Assembly (NCBI GenBank): GCA_041568335.1
Contig: JBFFZZ010000210.1
Span: forward strand, 1-5,672
Reading direction: 5' to 3'
Length of the DNA stretch: 5,672 nucleotides
Origin: WVWW01 sp041568335
Lineage (GTDB): Bacteria > Acidobacteriota > Polarisedimenticolia > Polarisedimenticolales > Polarisedimenticolaceae
Of the stretch, positions 1 to 5,672 are shown in pieces. The notes under the pieces are model-generated. The model was not told the DNA's origin, did no database searches, and saw only the letters and a list, made by a program, of their open reading frames with translations. The translations under genes and the position numbers were made by a program. The first letter of the stretch is position 1, and each line of letters begins with the position of its first letter.

Positions 1-633
1 GCCGGCGACCATCCGGCCCACGATGTAGCAGCCCTTGTTGCGGTAGAACACGGAGCGTAGCGTCTGCACCCGCTCGATCGCCGCACGCCCCAGTTGGTTG
101 CGCAGCCAGTTGTCGATCTGTAACCCGGCCGCCGCGACGTCGCGCTCGAGCTGCGCATACGGCGCGCCGAGGTCGTGATGCGACAGCACCTCGCGGACGA
201 GCGTCGTCGTCGAGCCCGTGACCGGATGCTCGTAGAACAGCTCGGCATCGATCGCCTCCGGCAGCACCGTGCTGCCCTCGACGAACTCCGTCATCGGGTC
301 GACGCCCGTGGTGTCGAACACGCGGCGGGTGATCGAGTTGAAGAACGTGCGCGCGAGCTCGGCGTTGGTGTCGCCCGAGGAGATCTCGATGAAGCGGGTC
401 TTGATGTCCGCCCAGGTTTCTCGATCCGGGGCGTTCTCGCCATCGAAGGTCGCCGTGATTTCCCGGACCGCCCGGGGGTAGAGATCGAGCCGTTCGGCGG
501 CCTGCCGCTGCCAGCCGCGCCAATCCCGCTCGATAAAACGCTGCCGCGCCTGGCCGGTCAGCTCGAGGAAAGCGTCCTGGTGCGTCCGGAAGGCCGTATG
601 GATGCGGCGCGCGGTCTGGTCGGCGTTGGGCAA
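1..633 (-). CDS. aceK: Isocitrate dehydrogenase kinase/phosphatase AceK, N-terminal part (cut by left window edge)
   Basis: AceK is a cytoplasmic bifunctional enzyme that phosphorylates and dephosphorylates isocitrate dehydrogenase, steering carbon between the TCA cycle and the glyoxylate shunt. I translated the 211 visible codons by hand. They align by eye with E. coli AceK through the N-terminal regulatory region: FLELTGQARQRFIERDW near residues 20-36 (E. coli FLEVTSGAQQRFEQADW), ARTFFNSITRRVFD near 83-96 (AESFFNSVYCRLFD), and VFYRNKGCYIVGRMV near 195-209 (LFYRNKAAWLVGKLI). The kinase domain lies beyond the left edge. The start is taken as TTG at 633-631: it is the only ATG, GTG or TTG in frame after an in-frame TGA at 702-700, it has AGGA 8 bases upstream, and the next in-frame ATG is about 100 codons inside. 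It begins 10 bases after the M48 protease stop, so it is probably cotranscribed with it. The usual upstream neighbours aceB and aceA are absent here. Confidence 0.94.
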   Translation of the reverse strand, partial: MPNADQTARRIHTAFRTHQDAFLELTGQARQRFIERDWRGWQRQAAERLDLYPRAVREITATFDGENAPDRETWADIKTRFIEISSGDTNAELARTFFNSITRRVFDTTGVDPMTEFVEGSTVLPEAIDAELFYEHPVTGSTTTLVREVLSHHDLGAPYAQLERDVAAAGLQIDNWLRNQLGRAAIERVQTLRSVFYRNKGCYIVGRMVAG

Positions 634-641
634 GGAATCGA

Positions 642-645
642 TCCT
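642..645 (-). promoter_or_regulatory. Ribosome binding site of aceK, overlapping the M48 stop codon
   Basis: On the minus strand, AGGA sits 8 bases before the TTG start of aceK and shares bases with the TAG stop of the upstream protease gene. It supports the TTG start and suggests translational coupling between the two genes. Confidence 0.6.
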
Positions 646-2053
646 ATGCGGTGATCTCGATCTTACGTTTACACCTCGGGCAGCGGATTCGCCCGGATTT
701 CATCGCGGGGCTGAGCTGGTGCGCGCGACCGCAGGCGCACTCGAAGGAGTCCCACCCCGTGCCTTGTCGCTTATGGGTCAACGTTTGCGGAACCTCCTCG
801 GTCGCTCCGGCCGCCTGGCCCTCGGCCGATGGCTCGCCGGCTCGCGGGATCGCGTGCCGGCGCCCGCATTTGGGGCATTTGAGCGACGTGTGCTGCGTCC
901 CCGCGGGGGCCTTGATCCGCACGCCGCAGAGACACGGGATCAACAGCAGTCCGGCGAAGCGATCGAGGATGTCGGTCGCCGCCCGCGAGCGCTCGACGGC
1001 GGATTGCTTGGGGTCCTTCTCGACACGGGCCTCGCGCATCGCCACCGTCTCTCCTGCGCCGATCACCGAGGCGGGCAGACAATCGCGTCCGGTGACCTTC
1101 TTGAACGCGTTCTCGTAGTCCAGCCAGCCCGCTCCTCCGCTCATCGCCTCGAGCACCGCGATGCGTTGCTCGGTCGGAGGGTGCGTCGAGAACAGGCTCC
1201 CGCCCTTCGCCGACAGTTGCAGCGGGTTGACGATGTACATCGGCGCGAGCGCCCGTGCCGTTGATTGCTTGGCCGACTTCCGGTGCCCGGATATCGATCC
1301 CGAGATCTTGCGTAGCGCCGAGGCGAGACCGGGCGGGTAGCGCGTGTACCGGGCGGCGGATGCATCGGCGAGGTACTCGCGTTTCCGCGAGACGGCGTAG
1401 TACAGCATGTTGGCGAACAGAGGGGCGAGGATCGCCATCACCAGCGCCAGGATCAGGAAGATCGCCTGGCCCTCGCCCTTACCCCCGCCGCGCCTCCGGC
1501 CGCCGCCGTACCACAGCGAACGCAGGAAGATGTCGGCGATGATCACGATCGCCCCCACCATCACGGTGGCCGTCGTGAGGAAACGGATGTCGTAGTTCTT
1601 GATGTGGGCGATCTCGTGCGCGATCACCCCCTGGAGCTCGTCGCGGTTGAGCCGCCGCAACAGGCCCGTCGTCACCGCGACGGCCGATTTCTCCGGCTTG
1701 CGCCCGGTGGCGAAGGCGTTGGGCATCTCGTTGTCGATGACGTGGATCGACGGCATCGTGCCGAGACCGGAGGCGATCGTCATCTCCTCGACGACGTTCC
1801 ACAGCACCGGAGCGTCTTCCTTCTGGATACGCTTGGCCCCGGCGCTCATCAGGATCAGCTGATCGCCGCCGCTCATCGAGACGAGCAGCAGGATCAACCA
1901 CAACATCAACGCGGCCACGGCGCCGACAACGGCGCCCTCCAGGCTGCCGATCCAGGCGCCACCGACGAGCGCGCCCATCAGGATCAGCAGCATCGCCATC
2001 ACCACGACGATCGCGCGCGACCGGCGGATGTTGCTCTGGATCGCTTCCCACAT
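644..2053 (-). CDS. HtpX-like M48 membrane metalloprotease with C-terminal tandem zinc-ribbon extension
   Basis: This is a 469-residue zinc metalloprotease of family M48 (HtpX/Ste24p-like), expected in the inner membrane with its active site facing the cytoplasm, where such enzymes degrade damaged membrane proteins. Visible features are two hydrophobic segments near residues 14-36 and 40-60, the zinc site HEIAH at 146-150, further hydrophobic segments near 160-177 and 197-221 separated by a Gly/Arg-rich loop (183-195), and SRKREYLAD at 222-230, giving the third ligand E226. The family end motif THPPTEQRI falls at 290-298. Ordinary HtpX proteins stop near here, but this one continues for about 165 residues. 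That extension contains two zinc-ribbon-like units, C374/C376/C393/C396 and C439/C441/C458/C461. The ATG start is the first after an in-frame TAG and gives the expected MWEAIQSN-type N-terminus, but no clear Shine-Dalgarno precedes it. It lies 23 bases after lemA, a classic pairing. I give no symbol because the extension sets it apart from HtpX itself. Confidence 0.94.
   Translation of the reverse strand: MWEAIQSNIRRSRAIVVVMAMLLILMGALVGGAWIGSLEGAVVGAVAALMLWLILLLVSMSGGDQLILMSAGAKRIQKEDAPVLWNVVEEMTIASGLGTMPSIHVIDNEMPNAFATGRKPEKSAVAVTTGLLRRLNRDELQGVIAHEIAHIKNYDIRFLTTATVMVGAIVIIADIFLRSLWYGGGRRRGGGKGEGQAIFLILALVMAILAPLFANMLYYAVSRKREYLADASAARYTRYPPGLASALRKISGSISGHRKSAKQSTARALAPMYIVNPLQLSAKGGSLFSTHPPTEQRIAVLEAMSGGAGWLDYENAFKKVTGRDCLPASVIGAGETVAMREARVEKDPKQSAVERSRAATDILDRFAGLLLIPCLCGVRIKAPAGTQHTSLKCPKCGRRHAIPRAGEPSAEGQAAGATEEVPQTLTHKRQGTGWDSFECACGRAHQLSPAMKSGRIRCPRCKRKIEITA
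671..934 (-). other. Tandem zinc-ribbon-like repeats in the C-terminus of the M48 protease
   Basis: Two units share the exact pattern CxC-x16-CxxC: C374/C376/C393/C396 (bases 934-866) and C439/C441/C458/C461 (bases 739-671). Both have a Gly after the CxC pair and a basic residue before CP[KR]C. The linker between them (about 400-435) is rich in Ala, Gly, Glu and polar residues and looks flexible. The eight cysteines make zinc binding the natural expectation. The role (substrate or partner binding, or metal sensing) is not shown by the sequence. Confidence 0.75.
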
Positions 2054-2076
2054 GAACGACTAGGGCCGGTTCGGCG

Positions 2077-2643
2077 CTAGAAGCTGACCTTTGGGACCGC
2101 GCGTTCGGCTTCGTCGCTGAGCTCGAAGAACTCTTCCTGCTTGAAGTTGAACATGCCCGCGACGATGCTCGCCGGGAACACCTCGGTCCGGGTGTTGTAG
2201 GTCATCACGGAGTCGTTGTAGTGCTGGCGCGAGAAGGAGATCTTGTTCTCGGTCGACGACAGCTCCTCCTGGAGACCCAGGAAGTTCTGGTTCGCCTTGA
2301 GGTCGGGGTATTGCTCGACGACGACCATTAGCCGGCCGAGCGCCGCGCTGAGCTCGCCTTCGGCCGCCGACTGCGGTCCCACGCCTTCGGCCGACACGGC
2401 CTTGGTACGCGCTTCGGTGACCGCCTGGAGCGTGCTCTTCTCGTGACCGGCGTAGCCCTTGACCGTCTCGACCAGGTTGGGGATCAGGTCGTGGCGCCGT
2501 TTGAGCTGGACATCGATCTGCGCCCAGGCGTTCTTGACCTGGTTCCGCAGGCCGACCAGGCCGTTGTAGATGCCGATCGCCCAGCCGGCGACGGCGAGAA
2601 ACCCGACGAAAAGCACGCCGAGTACGATCATCGTTGGGAACAT
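2077..2643 (-). CDS. lemA: LemA family protein
   Basis: This 188-residue protein belongs to the LemA family, whose members have one N-terminal membrane helix followed by a helical-bundle domain. Their biochemical role is still poorly defined, but they are often encoded beside HtpX-like proteases, as here. The sequence shows a hydrophobic segment at about residues 5-25, the family hallmark HDLIPNLVETVKGYAGHE at 51-68, and the second conserved block from YPDLKAN at 112-118 through SSTENKISFSRQHYND at 129-144. The protein ends at a typical length for the family. The ATG start is well supported, with AAGGAG six bases upstream. The M48 gene starts 23 bases after its stop, and the zinc-ribbon gene ends 59 bases before its start. 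A shared role in membrane-protein quality control is inferred from gene context, not from a visible catalytic motif. Confidence 0.95.
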   Translation of the reverse strand: MFPTMIVLGVLFVGFLAVAGWAIGIYNGLVGLRNQVKNAWAQIDVQLKRRHDLIPNLVETVKGYAGHEKSTLQAVTEARTKAVSAEGVGPQSAAEGELSAALGRLMVVVEQYPDLKANQNFLGLQEELSSTENKISFSRQHYNDSVMTYNTRTEVFPASIVAGMFNFKQEEFFELSDEAERAVPKVSF

Positions 2644-2649
2644 GGGGGA

Positions 2650-2655
2650 CTCCTT
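2650..2655 (-). promoter_or_regulatory. Strong ribosome binding site of lemA
   Basis: AAGGAG on the minus strand lies 6 bases before the lemA ATG. It is the best Shine-Dalgarno sequence in the window and fixes the lemA start. It contrasts with the next gene (M48), which has none that is clear. Confidence 0.8.
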
Positions 2656-2672
2656 CTAGACGTATCCGCGGG

Positions 2673-2686
2673 GTGTCGTTCGACAC
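2673..2686 (-). repeat. Short perfect inverted repeat in the gap before lemA
   Basis: The sequence GTGTCG-TT-CGACAC (plus strand) is two perfect 6-base arms around a 2-base centre, inside the 59-base gap between the zinc-ribbon gene and lemA. As RNA it could form at most a small hairpin. It is not followed by a U tract in the direction of transcription, so a terminator is unlikely. An operator half-site pair is possible but unproven, and a repeat this short can occur by chance. Confidence 0.3.
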
Positions 2687-2702
2687 ACGGACGTTTGAAG
2701 AC

Positions 2703-3119
2703 TCAATCTCGGGATCCGGAAACCGAAAGACTGTTCTCGAACAGGCGGCCGAAGTAGCGCGCCACCTCGCCCTCGTCGTCGTCGTCGGTCGCGTGTCCGC
2801 GAACGACCGTCGCCAGCTCTCCCGCATCGAACCACAGGCCGTGCCCCTTCGGGCAACGGTCCAGCTCGACGACGGGATCGCGGCCGACGTCGAGCGTGCG
2901 CAGCTTGCGCGAGCAACGGGGGCAGCGTCGCTTCGTCGCGGCGCCGGAAACGGCCGCCTCGAGCGCGGCGGCCAGCGGTCCGGGGCCGGCGCCGGACAGC
3001 TCGGTGATCTGTTCGAGCTCTCCGCCGTCGAGCCAGGTTCCCGAGCACGCGACACAGTGGTCGATCTCCACGCCGTCGAGCTCGTAGGCCACCATCGGTT
3101 TTCGGCAAACGGGGCACAT
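2703..3119 (-). CDS. Small protein with two TFIIB-type zinc ribbons
   Basis: This 138-residue soluble protein has no signal peptide or membrane segment. It contains two copies of the zf-TFIIB-type ribbon (CPxC, then a Cys pair followed by GxWxDxGEL). The first uses C2, C5, C22 and C25, followed by SGTWLDGGELEQI. The second uses C66 and C69, then C89 and most likely H93, followed by GLWFDAGELATV. The two are joined by an Ala/Gly-rich linker (about 43-62). The C-terminus has an acidic patch, TDDDDEGE, at 111-118. The fold suggests zinc binding and protein or nucleic-acid contact, but no specific function is known to me for such bacterial proteins. The start is ATG with AAAAGGG 6 bases upstream, and the first ribbon begins at residue 2, so little could be missing at the N-terminus. 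It begins 30 bases after the molybdoenzyme stop and ends 59 bases before lemA, so it probably belongs to the same transcription unit. Confidence 0.9.
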   Translation of the reverse strand: MCPVCRKPMVAYELDGVEIDHCVACSGTWLDGGELEQITELSGAGPGPLAAALEAAVSGAATKRRCPRCSRKLRTLDVGRDPVVELDRCPKGHGLWFDAGELATVVRGHATDDDDEGEVARYFGRLFENSLSVSGSRD

Positions 3120-3149
3120 GTCGAACCCTTTTAAACGCGACGCCTTATT

Positions 3150-5672
3150 CTATTCATTTTCGAGCCGGTAACAGCGTTCTACGGGGTGCAACGGGCGATT
3201 GAGCCAGGTCGGTCGGCGAAGGCCGCCGGGGCCCGGAGCCGGGACCGACCGGGCGAGCCAGTCGCGATAGACCGCCTCGGACGCCGCCGTGTCGACGAAC
3301 ACGTCCCCGTATCGGTCGTCCGGCCCGGCCCGTTCGACCACGACCTTCTGGTGCCAGCAGTGCATCCCGCTGACCGGATCGGGTTGCACGGGGAACGTCA
3401 GGTTCTGGTGGACCCCCACCTCGTGCCACCACACCCGCCGGGTGTCCGGGTCCCGACTGTCGAACGGCACGAGGCCCTGTTTCTGACGGAAGAGGAAGCT
3501 GCGCTCCTTGCGCTGGATGTCCACCAGCGAGGTGCACCACTTGTCACCGCCGTCGTCGCGATGGATACGCCAGCGCCCCACGTGGTGCGAACAGGCGACG
3601 ATGCCGGGGTGGATACCCTCGGTCACCCAGACGCGCGGGACGAAGTAGCCGATCGCCGTACGCACGCGCGCCAGCTCGCCGTTGACCAGGCCGATCCGCT
3701 CACCATCGGCCGGGTGGACCCACAGCGGGTTGGTATGCGAGATCTCCTGGAGCCACTTTGCATTCCCCGAGCGCGTGTGGATCAGCGTCGGCAACCGGAA
3801 CGTCGGCAGCAGCACCATCTCGCCACGCGTCGCGTCCAGCTCGCGCCAGTGGACGTGCGAGCGTAGGTATCCCGGAAGGGCCTCGTCCGCGTGGCCCCAG
3901 TCGGCGAGCGTCTTCGAGAACAGCTCGAGCCGCCCGCTCGGCGTCGGAAAACCCGCGTCGTCCTTCTCGTACCGCCGCTGCCCGGCATACGGCACCTCGA
4001 ACGCCCCGAAGCGCCGCATGTACTCCAGCGGCGTCAGCCCGGCTTCGGCGGCGGCCTCGGGAAGGCCCGGGACGTTGTGTTCGAAGATGTCGCCGTAGTA
4101 CTCGTCGAGGGTTCGCGGCTGCCCGGGGTTCGCCTTCGATTCGAACCAGCGCCGGATGCCCGAGGTTCCGTCCGGGTCGATCCGGAACGACAGCGCAATC
4201 CAGAACTCGGCCTCTTCCCAGACGTCACCGGGGTTCGTGCCCAGCGTGCTGTCGACCGCTTCCCCGGTTTCCAGCCGGCGGAACTCGCGCCCGACGGGCT
4301 GGCGAAAGCCGATCCAGGTCCCGGCGTGCGTCTCCTGACTCATCAGGTCGTGACGCTCGGGACCCAGACCCATCGGCAGGACCCAGTCGGCCCACTGTGC
4401 GGTCTCCGACCAGATCGGTGTGAGCGCGACGTGGCACCCCACCCGTTCCTCGTCCTCCAGCATCTCGATCCACGAGCAACCGTCGGGGTTGGTCCACACC
4501 GGGTTGTAGACGCGGGTGAAGTAGACGTCGAGCTTCTTGTCTTGTTGCCGTAGCAGATGCGGGAGCAGGAAGCTCATCTCGTAGTGCGCCAGCGGGTACT
4601 CCCGCGGCCAGATCAGCTCGTTCCAGCGCTCGATCGCGGGCGGACTGTCGCTCGGTCTGGGGACGAACTTGTCCCAGCTGTTCGGGTTGACCCCGCCGGG
4701 GCGGCCGATGCTGCCCGTCAGGACGTGCAGCAACATCAGCGAGCGGGCGATCTGCCAGCCGCCGAGGTTGCCGCTGGCCGCGTTACGCCACAGGTGGCTC
4801 GTGAACCGACCCTCCGCAGCGGCAATCTCGTCGGCCAGCTTGTCGACCGTGTCGGCCGAAATGCGGCACTCCTCCGCGACGAACTCCGGTGTGAACGCGG
4901 CGTAACGCCGCTTCAGCCAGGTGACGAAGCGATCGAACGATCCGTCGCCGCCGGGTTCGACGACCTCGAGGGTCTCACGCCAGTTGGTCCAGCGTTCCAC
5001 GAAATCGCAATCGAAACGGTCCGTCTCGAGCAAACGATGGGCGATGCCGAGCAACAGCGCCGCCTCGCTACCCGGCCAGGTGGAGACCCAGTGATCGGCG
5101 TGCGTCGAGGTGTTGGACAGCCTTGTATCGATCACGGCGATCCGCGCGCCCTCGTTCCTGGCTTCGATGATGCGTTGGGCATGCGGGTTGAAGTAATGGC
5201 CGGTCTCGAGATGTGCCGACAGCAACAGGATGAACTTCGCCCGGGCGTAGTCCGGCGAGGGGCGGTCGGCGCCGAGCCACAACGCGTACCCGGTGCGCGC
5301 GGAGGCGCTGCACACGTTGGTGTGGCTGTTGTGCCCGTCGATGCCCCATGCCGTCAGCATGCGCGGCACGAAGTGATCGTCACCCGGGCGGCCGACGTGG
5401 TACATGATCTCGTCGTGGCGTCCCTCTCGAAATGCCGCGGCGATGCGGCCGCCGATCTCGTCCAGCGCCTCGTCCCACGTCGCCTTCTCGTAACGTCCCG
5501 AACCTCGCCGTCCGACGCGTCGCAGCGGTGTCAGGATGCGCTCGTGCGACTGCACCTGGTTGATCGTCGCGGGCCCCTTCGCGCAGGTGCGCCCACGGCT
5601 ACCCGGGTGCACGGGGTTGCCTTCGAACTTGCGCACCTCGCCCGTAGCCTTGTCCACGTAGGCCAGCAGACC
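3150..5672 (-). CDS. Molybdopterin oxidoreductase catalytic subunit (DMSO-reductase superfamily), N-terminus outside window
   Basis: The frame is open from the window edge for 840 residues, so the true start and most of the N-terminal [4Fe-4S] motif are beyond the right edge. Numbering from the first visible residue, GRTCAKGP at 27-34 holds the last iron-sulfur cysteine (C30) and the conserved Lys (K32). NVCSASARTGYAL at 119-131 supplies the likely molybdenum ligand C121, at the position used by Cys-ligated members of the polysulfide/thiosulfate reductase type. AVIDTRLSNTSTHADHWV (179-196) is the typical cofactor-binding stretch, and FPTPSGRLELFS (575-586) leads into the C-terminal dinucleotide-binding domain from about 618 on (TFRLPTLIHTRSGNAKWL, then NPLWVHPADGERIGL). 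The tail is rich in Trp and His (WWHEVGVHQNL, SGMHCWHQKVVV). This would be a two-electron redox enzyme using bis-MGD. I cannot name its substrate: sulfur-compound reductases, formate dehydrogenases, acetylene hydratase and phenylacetyl-CoA oxidoreductase share this framework. No iron-sulfur or membrane-anchor subunit follows it. Confidence 0.93.
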   Translation of the reverse strand, partial: GLLAYVDKATGEVRKFEGNPVHPGSRGRTCAKGPATINQVQSHERILTPLRRVGRRGSGRYEKATWDEALDEIGGRIAAAFREGRHDEIMYHVGRPGDDHFVPRMLTAWGIDGHNSHTNVCSASARTGYALWLGADRPSPDYARAKFILLLSAHLETGHYFNPHAQRIIEARNEGARIAVIDTRLSNTSTHADHWVSTWPGSEAALLLGIAHRLLETDRFDCDFVERWTNWRETLEVVEPGGDGSFDRFVTWLKRRYAAFTPEFVAEECRISADTVDKLADEIAAAEGRFTSHLWRNAASGNLGGWQIARSLMLLHVLTGSIGRPGGVNPNSWDKFVPRPSDSPPAIERWNELIWPREYPLAHYEMSFLLPHLLRQQDKKLDVYFTRVYNPVWTNPDGCSWIEMLEDEERVGCHVALTPIWSETAQWADWVLPMGLGPERHDLMSQETHAGTWIGFRQPVGREFRRLETGEAVDSTLGTNPGDVWEEAEFWIALSFRIDPDGTSGIRRWFESKANPGQPRTLDEYYGDIFEHNVPGLPEAAAEAGLTPLEYMRRFGAFEVPYAGQRRYEKDDAGFPTPSGRLELFSKTLADWGHADEALPGYLRSHVHWRELDATRGEMVLLPTFRLPTLIHTRSGNAKWLQEISHTNPLWVHPADGERIGLVNGELARVRTAIGYFVPRVWVTEGIHPGIVACSHHVGRWRIHRDDGGDKWCTSLVDIQRKERSFLFRQKQGLVPFDSRDPDTRRVWWHEVGVHQNLTFPVQPDPVSGMHCWHQKVVVERAGPDDRYGDVFVDTAASEAVYRDWLARSVPAPGPGGLRRPTWLNRPLHPVERCYRLENE

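Noticed and set aside
602..1264. Plus-strand open frame antisense to the M48 gene
   Set aside because: Its Arg/Gly/Leu-rich composition resembles nothing known, and it lies entirely opposite a gene with catalytic motifs. The other plus-strand frames (for example 175-654, 3186-3866, 3758-4423 and 3891-4553) were rejected for the same reason.
2065..2075. GCCG-N3-CGGC inverted repeat as a terminator after lemA
   Set aside because: The stem is only 4 bases, there is no U tract after it in the direction of transcription, and the next gene begins almost at once.
2060..3055. Long minus-strand open frame (about 331 codons) spanning the zinc-ribbon gene and most of lemA in another frame
   Set aside because: Its translation is Arg/Pro/Ala-rich with no recognisable domain, and it overlaps two well-supported genes on the same strand. 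It is a frame shadow typical of GC-rich DNA.
3120..3190. Possible promoter before the zinc-ribbon gene (AT-rich stretch with a TAGAAT -10-like hexamer)
   Set aside because: There is no convincing -35 element at the right distance, and the AT-rich bases include the end of the molybdoenzyme gene and the ribosome binding site of the next one.
5655..5657. GTG as the real start of the molybdopterin oxidoreductase
   Set aside because: The frame stays open to the window edge, and a start here would remove the first three cysteines of the N-terminal iron-sulfur motif while keeping only the fourth. The gene almost certainly begins outside the window.

Overview
The window is GC-rich and gene-dense. 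All five genes lie on the minus strand, so transcription runs from right to left. No gene could be supported on the plus strand. The long plus-strand reading frames are antisense shadows of the kind GC-rich coding DNA produces. The partial aceK gene points to a proteobacterium, because AceK is largely a proteobacterial enzyme. I cannot place it to class or genus.

In transcription order the layout is as follows. (1) At 5672-3150 is the C-terminal ~840 residues of a molybdopterin-guanine-dinucleotide oxidoreductase of the DMSO-reductase superfamily, whose start is beyond the right edge. (2) At 3119-2703 is a small protein with two TFIIB-type zinc ribbons. (3) At 2643-2077 is lemA. (4) At 2053-644 is an HtpX-like M48 membrane metalloprotease with a long C-terminal extension carrying two zinc-ribbon-like repeats. 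(5) At 633-1 is the first 211 residues of isocitrate dehydrogenase kinase/phosphatase (aceK), cut by the left edge. The gaps are short (30, 59, 23 and 10 bases), and no convincing terminator or promoter is visible between genes. The five genes could therefore form one transcription unit, or two if a promoter lies in the 59-base gap before lemA.

Functionally, lemA plus an HtpX-like M48 protease is a well-known pairing linked to membrane-protein quality control, and the zinc-ribbon gene just upstream may belong with it. The molybdoenzyme is a redox enzyme of unidentified substrate, and its electron-transfer partners are not encoded downstream of it. AceK controls flux between the TCA cycle and the glyoxylate shunt by phosphorylating isocitrate dehydrogenase. 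It is not preceded by the glyoxylate-shunt genes aceB or aceA here. I see no clearly new biological system. The most unusual points are the tandem, identically spaced CxC-x16-CxxC ribbons on the protease and the company aceK keeps.
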